A stretch of 28,156 nucleotides of DNA from Collinsella sp. (GTDB lineage: Bacteria; Actinomycetota; Coriobacteriia; Coriobacteriales; Coriobacteriaceae), in the NCBI GenBank assembly GCA_019419505.1, contig DXZS01000015.1, positions 1 through 28,156 on the forward strand. Reading direction: 5' to 3'. Positions within the stretch are counted from its first letter, which is position 1. Every line of letters starts with the position of its first letter. The notes under the pieces were generated by a model, which was not told where the DNA came from, searched no databases, and saw nothing but the letters and a program-made list of their open reading frames with translations. Below are positions 1 through 7,931 of this stretch, piece by piece. The translations under genes and the position numbers were made by a program.

Positions 1-300
1 TGCGACACTGAAGTAAGTGTCCATCCTCGCAGTATCCGGTTCTCAAGGTGCACGCTCTGCGGCTGATCCGGTCCGACCGGGCCGCGCGGCAAGGAGATAT
101 ATTGCCAGACCGCGAAGCGATGTGGGACGTCAATTCCACTCTTCACAAGTCCTACACAATACATCGCTTTCTATATAAGTAATAGAAAGGCTGGTGCAGA
201 AATACTGCACGTATCAGATGATGACCCTTCGGTTAAGAGATATATAAAGATCGGTCACCTGTAAGTGTCTATCTACCCGCGCTTTTGCTATATAAACCAG
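1..300 (-). promoter_or_regulatory. Probable rRNA-operon promoter/leader region (gene-free)
   Basis: I see no convincing gene here. Read on the minus strand, positions 52-43 give TGCACCTTGA, followed by GAACCGGATA. This resembles the boxA-like element (TGCTCTTTGA type) and the TTGARAAC-type block found in the leader and spacer of actinobacterial and Gram-positive rRNA operons. Further toward the left edge is a 6-bp hairpin (4-9 with 16-21). Upstream on the same strand are several TATATA stretches. One of them (241-246) lies 19 bp from TAGACA (266-271), a possible promoter. GATRGACACTTAC occurs twice (13-25 and 261-273), and GTGCAG/CTGCAC forms a small inverted repeat at 194-210. The inference is a leader for an rRNA operon lying left of the window on the minus strand. 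It could be another untranslated leader. Confidence 0.4.
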
Positions 301-310
301 CGCTGTAGAT

Positions 311-346
311 AAAAAGAGGGAGCGCCGCGCACAACGCGACACTCCC
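311..346 (-). terminator. Rho-independent terminator of the infC-rpmI-rplT operon
   Basis: On the minus strand a 12-bp stem (318-329 with 335-346, two G-T pairs) closes a 5-nt loop. It is followed by TCTTTTT (311-317). It starts 22 nt after the rplT stop, the expected place for the end of this operon. Confidence 0.88.
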
Positions 347-367
347 CTAGCGATTCAAGAGAATCAA

Positions 368-727
368 TTAGGCCTCGAGAGCCTTCTTGGCGATGGCAGC
401 CAGCTCGTTGAAGGACTCGATGTCCTCGTAAGCCATCTGAGCCAGGACCTTGCGGTCGAGCTCGATACCGGCAACCTTCAGGCCGTGCATGAACTGAGAG
501 TAAGAGATGTCGTTCAGGCGAGCGGCAGCGTTGATACGGGTGATCCAGAGAGAGCGGATCTCGCGCTTCTTGTTGCGGCGATCACGATACTGATACTGCA
601 GGGAGTGCTGGACCTGCTCTTTAGCATGCTTGTAAGTACGCGAAGCGGCACCGTAGTAACCCTTCGCACGGTGCATAACGGTACGGCGCTTCTTCTTGGC
701 GGCAACAGCGCGCTTAATACGTGCCAT
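368..727 (-). CDS. rplT: 50S ribosomal protein L20
   Basis: A 119-residue protein with the full L20 sequence. The basic N-terminus (MARIKRAVAAKKKRR) binds 23S rRNA and is needed early in large-subunit assembly. The central RDRRNKKREIRSLWITRINAA stretch and the C-terminal globular half also match the family, and the length is normal (about 115-120). ATG is preceded by AGGAG with a 10-nt spacer. It is the last gene of infC-rpmI-rplT and is followed directly by a strong terminator. In other bacteria L20 represses its own operon by binding leader RNA. That is family knowledge; I could not identify the binding site here. Confidence 0.98.
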   Translation of the reverse strand: MARIKRAVAAKKKRRTVMHRAKGYYGAASRTYKHAKEQVQHSLQYQYRDRRNKKREIRSLWITRINAAARLNDISYSQFMHGLKVAGIELDRKVLAQMAYEDIESFNELAAIAKKALEA

Positions 728-773
728 GTTCTATCAACTCCTAGACGGTTAAACGAAAAACGGGAACGCGAAC

Positions 774-965
774 TTAGGCGAGACGCGACTTGATGACCTT
801 GCGGTCGGCAGCGGCGATCTCGGTCTCCTGACGGAAGCCACGCTTACGCTTGGTGGACTTCTTGCTCAGGATATGGCTCTTGAAAGCCTTGGCGCGCATA
901 AGCTTGCCGGTACCAGTCTTGCGGAAACGCTTCTTGGTGCCGCTGTGGGACTTCATCTTAGGCAT
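774..965 (-). CDS. rpmI: 50S ribosomal protein L35
   Basis: A 63-residue, very basic protein beginning MPKMKSHSGTKKRFRKTGTG, the standard L35 start. Length is normal for the family (about 64). It is a small component of the large ribosomal subunit. AAGGAG lies 5 nt before the ATG. It sits between infC (32-nt gap) and rplT (46-nt gap), the widely conserved order, so co-transcription is expected. Confidence 0.97.
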   Translation of the reverse strand: MPKMKSHSGTKKRFRKTGTGKLMRAKAFKSHILSKKSTKRKRGFRQETEIAAADRKVIKSRLA

Positions 966-997
966 GAAATACTCCTTAATCGGTTACAGAACACTAG

Positions 998-1552
998 TTA
1001 CTTAGTATCGCTTGCCGCTTTATCCTCATCAAAGGCGCCCTTAATCGGGGCGAGCAGCATAAGCATGTTACGGCCTTCCATCTTAGGCTTGGACTCGACC
1101 GTAGCGTAAGGCTTGAGATCCTCGGCGAGACGCTCGAGAACGTTAAGACCCTGCTCCGGGTGAGCCATCTCACGGCCGCGGAACATGATGGTAATCTTAA
1201 CGCGTGCGCCCTTCTTGAGGAAACGCAGAACGTGGCCCTTCTTGGTCTCGTAATCGCCAACGTCGATCTTGGGTCGGAACTTCATTTCCTTGACCTCGAC
1301 CTTAGACTGGTTCTTACGAGCGGCCTTGGCCTTCATGGCCTGCTGGTACTTGAACTTACCGTAGTCCATGACCTTGCAGACCGGCGGCTCCGCGTTGGGA
1401 GCGATCTCGACCAGGTCGAGACCCTGATCGTCAGCGACGCGCTGGGCATCGCGGATGGCGAACAGGCCGAGCTGAGAGCCATCGACGCCAATCAAACGGC
1501 ACGAAGATGCAGTGATCTCGTCGTTGATGCGGGTGTCATCAGACTTAGCTAT
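998..1552 (-). CDS. infC: Translation initiation factor IF-3
   Basis: IF-3 binds the 30S subunit, blocks premature joining of 50S and checks start-codon/initiator-tRNA pairing. The protein has the IF3-N domain (RINDEI near the start, then GSQLGLFAIRDAQRVADDQGLDLVEIAP split across the next residues) and the IF3-C domain (KEMKFRP, then GHVLRFLKKGARVKITIMFRGREM). I place the start at an ATA codon (1552-1550). A perfect GGAGG (1565-1561) sits 8 nt upstream, giving 184 residues beginning [M]AKSDDTRINDEI. The only in-frame ATG (1567) overlaps that GGAGG and has no ribosome binding site of its own. Rare AUU/AUA/AUC starts are a known feature of infC and mediate autoregulation by IF-3. First gene of the infC-rpmI-rplT operon. 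Confidence 0.96.
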   Translation of the reverse strand: MAKSDDTRINDEITASSCRLIGVDGSQLGLFAIRDAQRVADDQGLDLVEIAPNAEPPVCKVMDYGKFKYQQAMKAKAARKNQSKVEVKEMKFRPKIDVGDYETKKGHVLRFLKKGARVKITIMFRGREMAHPEQGLNVLERLAEDLKPYATVESKPKMEGRNMLMLLAPIKGAFDEDKAASDTK

Positions 1553-1677
1553 TTTCCCTACCTCCATTCATAAAAAAATAACCCGGCGCTTCTTTGCAAC
1601 CAGGTCGTACACATAGACATCCTCGATACGAGGAAGGGAATCTAAGTTGTATGACCAGTCAGCTGCTCATTGGCGCC

Positions 1678-1743
1678 AAAAGGTGGGAACCCTCGGGTTC
1701 CTCTTTAGGGCATTGCGGGAACAACGCCTTGCGAATAATAACA
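1678..1743 (-). promoter_or_regulatory. Possible infC promoter and leader hairpin
   Basis: On the minus strand TGTTATTAT (1743-1735) looks like an extended -10 element, with no good -35. It would give a leader of roughly 175 nt before infC. Just downstream, GGAACC-CGAG-GGTTCC (1701-1686) forms a hairpin followed by CACCTTTT, possibly a weak attenuator. Leaders of infC operons are often regulatory. The rest of the 1553-1773 gap shows only a small CCTCG/CGAGG hairpin (1621-1633). Confidence 0.3.
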
Positions 1744-1773
1744 CGTATAGTGCGCTATCACATTACGTACACG

Positions 1774-1796
1774 AAAAAGGGGGTCTTGACCCCCTT
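1774..1796 (-). terminator. Terminator after tRNA-Leu
   Basis: On the minus strand AAGGGGGT-CAAG-ACCCCCTT (1796-1777) is a perfect 8-bp stem whose 3' arm runs into TTTTT. It lies 20 nt after the tRNA 3' end, separating the tRNA from infC. Confidence 0.85.
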
Positions 1797-1815
1797 GAAC
1801 GCTCAGTTGCATGTA

Positions 1816-1902
1816 TGGTGCCCGAGGCGAGACTCGAACTCGCACGTTGTTGCCAACGGTGGATTTTGAGTCCACTGCGTCTGCCAATTCCGCCACTCGG
1901 GC
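1816..1902 (-). tRNA. tRNA-Leu (anticodon CAA)
   Basis: An 87-nt gene including an encoded CCA. The acceptor arms are GCCCGAG and CTCGGGC with discriminator A. The anticodon stem GTGGA/TCCAC holds the loop CTCAAAA, so the anticodon is CAA, reading UUG. A long class II variable arm (CGTTGGCAACAACG) and a T-loop with GTTCGAGTC fit tRNA-Leu. It lies 39 nt after the transglutaminase-like gene on the same strand and may be read from that gene or from a weak promoter around 1920-1930 (TGTGATAAACT). Confidence 0.96.
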
Positions 1903-1941
1903 ACGTAATGCGTGAGTTAGTTTATCACAGCTTTCTGTTGA

Positions 1942-3450
1942 TTAGTCCGAAAATGGAACTTCGAGCATTTCGATGAGTTCGACCGTGCGGAGCATCTCAC
2001 GCTGACGGCATCCGCGACCGTCGACCGAAGCCTCACCCATCTGGTTATCGTAAGGGTCCTCGCGCATGCCGTCGAAAGAGGGCTCAAACTCTGCCTGGAA
2101 TCGATTGTTGGCCACCATACGCCACGGGTCGAGATTGCCAAAGTAGTGATGGCGGCGCCACTCCTCCCCCATCCTGCGAGCAGAAGATCCAAATGACACG
2201 TCGGCGTTGAGCCAACCGGTCTGCGGCGTATAGAACTCTGCCCAGTCGTGCGGCCCCACCGAATCGGGCGCAACATACAGGCCGCTCTGCCAACGGGCAG
2301 GCACGCCCGCGATACGGCACATGGTGATGAACGTGAGCGCCATAACGCCGCAATCGCCACGGAGCGAATGCGCGCAGTCATCGGCAATAGATCCCAAAAG
2401 CAGGTACGGCGGCTGATAGCGATAGTCGATATGTTGCGTCAGATAATCATAGATGGCGCGAGCACGGTCGAGCGGATCCTCGAGCCCGTCAATAACACGC
2501 TCCGTCAACTGTCGCAGGTACGGCGTAAACGCAATGTGCGGACGGTCCTCGGAAGTGTCCTCGGGCAGCGGCGTGTCCATGCACGGGCGTTCGGGCAGCG
2601 CACCTCCATAAATGTCGCAGAAGGCAACATTAATGTGATAACGATAGGTTACCGAGAACGAGCGCTCGGTCGAAGAACACCATGAAGCGGTGCGTGCCGG
2701 CGCATCCTCGGGGGCAACATGCCCCTCCGGCGTCATATCGAGAACTTCGACCTGAGACTGTTGACGGCAGGCGGCGGCAACGGGAAGCCACGCGCGAACG
2801 GTCTCCCCCTCCAAAGCACCGGGGACAGACACGCATGCCTTAAGCGTAATGGTGCGAGACAGCCCGCCCTGCGACTCCATCTCCTCGAGCATCTGGTTGC
2901 GCAGCGCAATTCCATCCGCAGAATCGGGACGCAGACCCGGAACCTCCTTGGGATACACGCGCAAAGAATCAAGGAAGTTGTCAAGAACGAACAGCTCGCC
3001 ATCGATAAAGCGCCAATCGATACGCTTGCGGTCAATCAGGTCGTCAAACTGCTCTTCGGTAAACTCAGGCCACTCCTCGCGGATCATCTCGATAGCCCGA
3101 TCACGCGACACCGAAAAATGAAGCGGCGTCTCGATCATGCGATACCGCTCGGCGCGAACGCAGGCAGCCAGCGAAGGCTCAGGGTTCTGCTCCAAAAGGC
3201 GATCGCAGGCGGCAACAGCCTGCGTCAAATACCCGGCATCCTTAAGACGAAGAATCTCAGGCGGTAGCCCAATATCGAGATGGCGAAAATCATCACAGCA
3301 AACATCAACAGAGCAACCAACAGGACCCTCGTCAATAACCTTCCCATCCGAAGGCAGCACATCAATAACAGCCACACCAAACTCCAAGTCATTCGAACTC
3401 CTGGAGTCCATTGTAACGAGATAGAAAGAAAGCCCCAACAAGGGAGCCAT
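1942..3450 (-). CDS. Transglutaminase-like domain protein
   Basis: About 502 residues. The C-terminal third holds a transglutaminase/papain-like fold with the expected triad: Cys in RGDCGVMAL (about residue 367), His in GPHDWAEFY (about 401) and Asp in WLNADVSF (about 417). The N-terminal 300 residues have an early helical part (KDAGYLTQAVAACDRLLEQNP, residues 70-90) and no recognised catalytic motif. No signal peptide or clear membrane segment is visible, so a cytoplasmic location is likely. Such domains act as proteases or peptide-processing enzymes; the substrate cannot be read from the sequence. The start is uncertain: ATG at 3450 has no strong ribosome binding site, and neither does a second ATG at 3411. 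Stand-alone gene followed by tRNA-Leu. Confidence 0.82.
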   Translation of the reverse strand: MAPLLGLSFYLVTMDSRSSNDLEFGVAVIDVLPSDGKVIDEGPVGCSVDVCCDDFRHLDIGLPPEILRLKDAGYLTQAVAACDRLLEQNPEPSLAACVRAERYRMIETPLHFSVSRDRAIEMIREEWPEFTEEQFDDLIDRKRIDWRFIDGELFVLDNFLDSLRVYPKEVPGLRPDSADGIALRNQMLEEMESQGGLSRTITLKACVSVPGALEGETVRAWLPVAAACRQQSQVEVLDMTPEGHVAPEDAPARTASWCSSTERSFSVTYRYHINVAFCDIYGGALPERPCMDTPLPEDTSEDRPHIAFTPYLRQLTERVIDGLEDPLDRARAIYDYLTQHIDYRYQPPYLLLGSIADDCAHSLRGDCGVMALTFITMCRIAGVPARWQSGLYVAPDSVGPHDWAEFYTPQTGWLNADVSFGSSARRMGEEWRRHHYFGNLDPWRMVANNRFQAEFEPSFDGMREDPYDNQMGEASVDGRGCRQREMLRTVELIEMLEVPFSD

Positions 3451-3480
3451 CAACGCCGCTGAACGGTACCTATAAAAATG

Positions 3481-3678
3481 AATTCAGCCCAGTAACCCTG
3501 TAGCGAGTTAACAAAGGAGGCCCCGTTCACCCGGAGCTTTTCCCATTGCGCGACTTCTGGCGAAGCCAGTAGCCACCTTAATTCAGACTCGTAACCCTGC
3601 GGCGTTAAACGAAGGAAGCCCCGTCCCCCGGAACTGTTTCCTTGGCGTGACTTCTGGCAAAGCCAGGTGAGCGCAAAG
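3481..3678. repeat. Tandem direct repeat, two diverged copies of about 99 bp
   Basis: Copy A (3481-3579) and copy B (from 3580) both start AATTCAG and continue with GTAACCCTG, TTAA, GGAGGCCCCGT or GGAAGCCCCGT, CCCGGA, and GACTTCTGGCGAAGCCAG or GACTTCTGGCAAAGCCAG, in the same order and nearly the same spacing. Most bases match by eye. Only copy B continues into a full palindrome. There is no coding potential in the 3451-3725 gap. Confidence 0.75.
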
Positions 3679-3705
3679 GAAACAGTGTAGGGGGACGGGG
3701 CTTCC
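3614..3705 (-). repeat. Long palindrome (92-nt hairpin) downstream of fba
   Basis: Outer arms of 16 bp (3614-3629 with 3690-3705) and inner arms of 11 bp (3633-3643 with 3676-3686) are perfect. The loop carries a further CTGGC-AAA-GCCAG hairpin (3654-3666). It lies 20 nt after the fba stop, so the fba mRNA would end in or run through a very stable stem. The minus strand lacks a long T-run after it, so it is not a textbook terminator. It may stabilise the 3' end or be a dispersed palindromic element. Confidence 0.75.
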
Positions 3706-3725
3706 GGCGGGAAGTTTAACGACGC

Positions 3726-4592
3726 TTACGCCTTGTTGACGGAGCCAAACTCCTCCATGAGCTCCTTGGTGCGGGCAACGATGTTGTCGCGACCAGGCTT
3801 GAGGAGCTTGCGGGGATCAAAGCCCTTGCCCTGCTGATCCTTGCCAGCCTCGATGTACTCGCGGACGCCCTTGGCGAAGACGAGCTGCAGGTCGGTGTTG
3901 ACGTTGATCTTGGAGATGCCCAGGGAGATGGCCTTCTTGATCTGATCCTCGGGGATGCCGGTACCACCGTGCAGAACGAGGGGCAGGTCGCCGGTCTGAG
4001 CCTTGATCTCGCCCAGACGCTCGAAGGAAAGGCCAGCCCAGTCGGCGGGATACACGCCGTGGATGTTGCCGATGCCGCAGGCGAGGAAGTCGACGCCCAG
4101 GTCAGCAATCTGCTTGCACTCAGCAGGGTCAGCGAGCTCGCCGTTGGAGGTCACGCCGTCCTCGGTGCCGCCGATGCCGCCGACCTCGGCCTCGATGGAC
4201 ATGCCCTTGGAGTGGGCAAGCTCAACGAGCTCCTTGGTGCGGTCGAGGTTAAGCTGGAAGGTCTCCTCGTGAGAGCCGTCATACATGATGGACGTGAAGC
4301 CGGCCTCGATGCACTTGAAGCAGTCCTCGTAAGAACCGTGATCGAGGTGAAGGGCGACGGGAACGGTAACGCCCGTGGCCTCGACGGCAGCCTTGACCAT
4401 GTCGGCGCAGACCTTGAAACCGCCCATCCACTTAGCGGCACCAGCGGTGCACTGAAGGATCAGCGGAGACTTGGCCTCCTCGGCGGCCTGGAGAATAGCC
4501 AGGGTCCACTCGAGGTTGTTGGTGTTGAAGGCACCGAGAGCGTACTTGCCGGCCTCGGCCTTCTTGAGCATGTCTGCTGCGTTGACGAGCAT
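3726..4592 (-). CDS. fba: Class II fructose-1,6-bisphosphate aldolase
   Basis: 288 residues. It cleaves fructose-1,6-bisphosphate to glyceraldehyde-3-phosphate and dihydroxyacetone phosphate in glycolysis (reversible), in the cytoplasm, with a divalent metal. Visible signatures are LHLDHGSYEDC (catalytic Asp84, metal ligand His85), GNIHGVY (His178), LVLHGGTGIP (His208) and KINVNTDLQ phosphate-binding residues near 228-236. The length fits the FbaA/GatY-type class IIB group. Tagatose-bisphosphate aldolase activity is the main alternative, but no tagatose or galactitol genes are nearby. The start at 4592 is chosen because AGGAGG lies 8 nt upstream and MLVNAADMLKKA is a typical N-terminus. The longer reading frame to 4688 has no support. 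Single gene with its own leader, followed by a long palindrome. Confidence 0.95.
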   Translation of the reverse strand: MLVNAADMLKKAEAGKYALGAFNTNNLEWTLAILQAAEEAKSPLILQCTAGAAKWMGGFKVCADMVKAAVEATGVTVPVALHLDHGSYEDCFKCIEAGFTSIMYDGSHEETFQLNLDRTKELVELAHSKGMSIEAEVGGIGGTEDGVTSNGELADPAECKQIADLGVDFLACGIGNIHGVYPADWAGLSFERLGEIKAQTGDLPLVLHGGTGIPEDQIKKAISLGISKINVNTDLQLVFAKGVREYIEAGKDQQGKGFDPRKLLKPGRDNIVARTKELMEEFGSVNKA

Positions 4593-4787
4593 AAAAGAAA
4601 CCTCCTGTAAGGTTGCTCCGATAACGCCTGAGATTTTACCACGGCGTACCCGAGCATAAACGTTCGTTTGTTCACGAATATCGTCCAAACAGACTTTTTT
4701 TGACCGTTTGCCCTACGGAATCGACCCGTTGGGGAAAAATAGCTTGACGTTTGGACGCTTCTCGTGCTTCAGGAGCTGACTATAAAG
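4593..4787 (-). promoter_or_regulatory. fba promoter region and possible terminator of the upstream operon
   Basis: The part nearest fba has TAAAAT (4638-4633) as a possible -10, with a poor -35. A TTCGT/ACGAA inverted repeat is seen around 4663-4678. At the far end, just after the metallo-hydrolase stop, TAGCTT...AAGCTA (4790-4785 with 4745-4740) followed by TTTTT (4739-4735) could be a weak terminator with a long, partly paired loop. Neither call is strong. Confidence 0.3.
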
Positions 4788-5471
4788 CTACACCTGCATG
4801 AAAGGGTTCTGCATGAGCTCGCGTGCCATGGTGGTCGAATCGCCATGGCCGGTTAGGCAAACGGTATCGGGCGGGAGAAGCCGGGCGAGCTTGGAGAGCG
4901 AGCGCAGAATCGCCGCCTCGTCTCCTCCAGAAAGATCGGTGCGGCCGTGGCTGCCCGGGAATAGTGTGTCGCCCACAAAGGCAATGTTCCCCTGCTCGGT
5001 GGCAGCAAACAAGACGATCCCGCCCGGCGTATGCCCTGGCGTCTCGATCACCTGCAGGCAGATATCGCCCACCTCGATAGCATCGCCTTCGGCGAGCAGG
5101 CGCGTCGGCTCCCCGGGGTCAGGCGTCTCAATGCCCCACATAGCTCGCTGTTCCTCGATGTTCGCATGCGGCACCGCCACATCCTTGGCACACAGCTCAT
5201 ACTGGCAGCCCTCGCCAACGGTGGTTCGCACGCCGGCAACACCACCAACATGATCGGCATGGCCATGAGTGCATACGGCGCCAAGCACGCGTACACCGGC
5301 ATGTTCGGCTCGAATATGCTCCACCAAACGCTCGCCTTCCCATGCGGGGTCGATAATCACGCACTCATTGTCCGAAATAACAGCATAGCTATTGGTCTGA
5401 ATGGGACCGTTTACGAGCGTCTCAATCTCGACCGATCCCTTGGGAGTTAAATCCAAGGACACAGCACTCAT
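4788..5471 (-). CDS. Metallo-beta-lactamase-fold hydrolase, glyoxalase II-like
   Basis: 227 residues with the complete metal-binding set of the fold: THGHADH (68-74), ETPGHTPGG (His147), FVGDTLF (Asp168) and LTGHGDSTT (His209). This is the layout of hydroxyacylglutathione hydrolase-like proteins that cleave thioesters such as S-lactoyl thiols, probably in the cytoplasm. The real thiol substrate is unknown, and Coriobacteriia are not expected to rely on glutathione. ATG at 5471 is preceded by AGGAG with a 6-nt spacer. It is downstream of rel with an 84-nt gap that contains a perfect hairpin. In many Firmicutes a similar hydrolase also lies near recJ and relA, which supports this being an old neighbourhood. 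Confidence 0.88.
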   Translation of the reverse strand: MSAVSLDLTPKGSVEIETLVNGPIQTNSYAVISDNECVIIDPAWEGERLVEHIRAEHAGVRVLGAVCTHGHADHVGGVAGVRTTVGEGCQYELCAKDVAVPHANIEEQRAMWGIETPDPGEPTRLLAEGDAIEVGDICLQVIETPGHTPGGIVLFAATEQGNIAFVGDTLFPGSHGRTDLSGGDEAAILRSLSKLARLLPPDTVCLTGHGDSTTMARELMQNPFMQV

Positions 5472-5491
5472 GTCCCTCTCCTCTCTATAGA

Positions 5492-5519
5492 ACTCGAGGC
5501 ATCAAACGATGCCTCGAGT
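5492..5519 (-). terminator. Hairpin between rel and the metallo-hydrolase gene
   Basis: ACTCGAGGCATC (5492-5503) and its exact complement (5508-5519) form a 12-bp stem with a 4-nt loop. On the minus strand it is followed by TCTATAG rather than a T-run. It may be a partial terminator or an RNA-processing/stability hairpin that lets the last gene be expressed at a different level. Confidence 0.5.
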
Positions 5520-5555
5520 GTAGCGAATATCGATAATGTGACACGTTCGTCGCGA

Positions 5556-7916
5556 CTAAACGCGGCGCTTAAGCTGGGCTCCACCCTCGCCGGGCATCAG
5601 GCGGCGCGCGTCGTAGACCGAGTCGACGCTGCTGATAGAGGCCAGCAGCGGATCCAGACCACTCGCGTCCGAGATCTCGACCATAAAGCGCAAGGTTGCA
5701 ATACCCTCGCGGTTGGTCGACGTAGCGGCAGAAAGGATATTGCCGCCCGCATCGCCAATGGCAATGGTGACATCCTTGAGCAGGCCCATGCGGTCCAGGC
5801 ACTCGACCACAATCTCGACCTGGAAAAGCGTATCGGCAGCACCATCCCACTCTACGTCAATCATGCGCTCGGGATGTTCCATAAGGCCCTTGACGTTGGG
5901 GCAGTTGGCGCGATGCACCGAAACGCCACGACCGCGCGTGATGAAGCCGACGATGTCGTCGCCCGTCACGGGGTTGCAGCAATGAGCCAGACGGACCAGC
6001 AGGCCGCTGTTGCTCTCGCCCTTGACGATAATGCCGTTACTGGCGCTCTTACCGCGCTTTTGCGGCTTGCGGTTGGAGCCGCGAGCGGGCTGCTTTACGA
6101 CCTCGGCGATAGCCTCGGCCTTGGTGAGCTGTTCCTCGGGCTTGGGGTCCAAGATTTGCTCGACCTTATTGCCCACAGCGCGCGGGGCGACCTTGCCCGC
6201 GCCAACGGCTGCAAAAAGGTCCTCGAGCTGCTTGAAGTTAAACTGCTCCGCCACGGCGTTGAGCGCACGCGTGGATCGTGGCGTAGAGATGCCATACCCG
6301 CGCTTACGCAGGTCCTTGGCCAGTATATCGCGGCCGGCGGCAGCGTCGTCATCCTTGGTCGCGGCGGTGAAATAACGGCGAATCTTTGACTTGGCCGAAG
6401 GTGTCTTGACGATCTTGAGCCAATCGCGCGACGGCTTAGAGCTCTTGTTAGTCAGAATCTCGACACGGTCACCCGTCTTGATCTCGTGCGTGAGCGGCGC
6501 CACCGCACCGTTGATTTTGGCGCCGACACAGTGGTTACCGACCTCGGTATGAACGGCGTAGGCAAAGTCGAGCGGTGTAGAGCCGGCACGAAGCGCCATG
6601 ACCTCGCCCTTGGGCGTAAAGACAAAAATTTCCTGGTCGAACAAGTCGACCTTCAGCGAATGCAGGTATTCCTTGGCATCGGTGATCTCGTCAGACGCCG
6701 CCCAGTCGAGTGAGTGCTTGAGCCAGTTGATCTGGTCGTCCAGACGCTGCGCATCGTTAGTCTTGGAGGCAGACGATCCGCCCGACTTCTTATACAGCCA
6801 GTGGGCAGCGATGCCATACTCGGCCTGCTCGTGCATTTCGTAGGTTCGAATCTGAATCTCGAGCGGACGGGCCGTGGGGCCGATAACCGTCGTGTGAAGC
6901 GATTGGTAGTTATTGACCTTGGGCATGGCGATATAGTCTTTAAAACGACCGGGCATGGGATGCCACAGGGTATGCACGGCACCAAGCGTGGAATAGCAAT
7001 CGCGCACCGAATGAGTGATGACGCGCAGCGCCACCAGGTCGTAAATCTCGGAGAACTCCTTGCCCTTGCGCTTCATCTTTTGATAGATGGACCAATAGTG
7101 CTTGGAACGACCGTTGATCTGAAAGCCCTCAAGACCAATGCGATTGAGCTCATCGGTGAGCGTCTTGATGGTCTCGGCCAGATAACGCTCGCGAACCTCG
7201 CGCGACTCGGATACCATGCGCGCGATGCGCTGGTAGGCATCGGGCTCCAAGTAGAAAAAGGACAGGTCCTCGAGCTCCCACTTGATTGAACTCATGCCCA
7301 GGCGGTCGGCCAAAGGCGCGTACACGTCCATGGTCTCGCGTGCCTTAAACAGGCGGCGGTCCTCGCGCAGAGCGGCAAGCGTGCGCATGTTATGCAGGCG
7401 GTCGGCGAGCTTGACGATGATGACGCGGATGTCCTTGGACATGGCGAGGAACATCTTGCGCAGCGTAAGCGCCTGCTTCTCGTCCATGCTGTCGACTTCA
7501 ATGTTGGTGAGCTTGGTCACGCCGTCGACGAGCTCGGCCACTGTATCGCCAAACAGACCCGAAACATCGGCAAGCGAGGTCTCGGTGTCCTCGACGGTAT
7601 CGTGCAGCAACGCGGCGCACACCACATCGCAGTCCATCTTGAGGTCAGCCAGAATGATAGCTACCTCGACGGGATGGTTAATGTACATCTCACCCGAGCG
7701 CCGCTTTTGGTTGCAGTGCTTCTCGGCAGCAAAGCAGTAGGCCTGCTCCACATTGGAGAAGTCGTCCTCGTTCATATATTTGAGGCACAGACGCTCCAGC
7801 TTGTCGTAGCTGTCCGCCATAATCTCGGGCGGCAGCTCATCGGCATGTTTATAGTGCTCCATCTCCGAAAACGGCTGGAGGGTGGAATCATGGGCGGTAC
7901 GGGCTGCGGCGTCCAT
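5556..7916 (-). CDS. rel: Bifunctional (p)ppGpp synthetase/hydrolase
   Basis: 786 residues with the full long-RSH layout. The hydrolase HD domain has HPVEVAI (His81), ALLHDTVEDT (His105-Asp106) and KLADRLHNMRT (near 169). The synthetase domain has GRFKDYIAMPK (323-333) and YQSLHTTV. The TGS domain spans about 428-490 (IFVFTPKG), followed by a conserved cysteine region (LAHCCNPVTGDDIVG), and an ACT domain occupies roughly the last 75 residues. The RFKD motif is the type seen in bifunctional Rel, and the hydrolase residues are intact, so both activities are expected. It senses uncharged tRNA on ribosomes and controls the stringent response. ATG at 7916 follows AAGGGG. It lies 15 nt after recJ and is evidently in the same operon. 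Confidence 0.96.
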   Translation of the reverse strand: MDAAARTAHDSTLQPFSEMEHYKHADELPPEIMADSYDKLERLCLKYMNEDDFSNVEQAYCFAAEKHCNQKRRSGEMYINHPVEVAIILADLKMDCDVVCAALLHDTVEDTETSLADVSGLFGDTVAELVDGVTKLTNIEVDSMDEKQALTLRKMFLAMSKDIRVIIVKLADRLHNMRTLAALREDRRLFKARETMDVYAPLADRLGMSSIKWELEDLSFFYLEPDAYQRIARMVSESREVRERYLAETIKTLTDELNRIGLEGFQINGRSKHYWSIYQKMKRKGKEFSEIYDLVALRVITHSVRDCYSTLGAVHTLWHPMPGRFKDYIAMPKVNNYQSLHTTVIGPTARPLEIQIRTYEMHEQAEYGIAAHWLYKKSGGSSASKTNDAQRLDDQINWLKHSLDWAASDEITDAKEYLHSLKVDLFDQEIFVFTPKGEVMALRAGSTPLDFAYAVHTEVGNHCVGAKINGAVAPLTHEIKTGDRVEILTNKSSKPSRDWLKIVKTPSAKSKIRRYFTAATKDDDAAAGRDILAKDLRKRGYGISTPRSTRALNAVAEQFNFKQLEDLFAAVGAGKVAPRAVGNKVEQILDPKPEEQLTKAEAIAEVVKQPARGSNRKPQKRGKSASNGIIVKGESNSGLLVRLAHCCNPVTGDDIVGFITRGRGVSVHRANCPNVKGLMEHPERMIDVEWDGAADTLFQVEIVVECLDRMGLLKDVTIAIGDAGGNILSAATSTNREGIATLRFMVEISDASGLDPLLASISSVDSVYDARRLMPGEGGAQLKRRV

Positions 7917-7931
7917 CGAGGTCCCCTTCCC

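Noticed and set aside
102..182. 26-codon plus-strand frame with TTG start after AAGGAG
   Set aside because: Good spacing but a TTG start, no recognisable peptide, and it lies opposite a probable rRNA leader.
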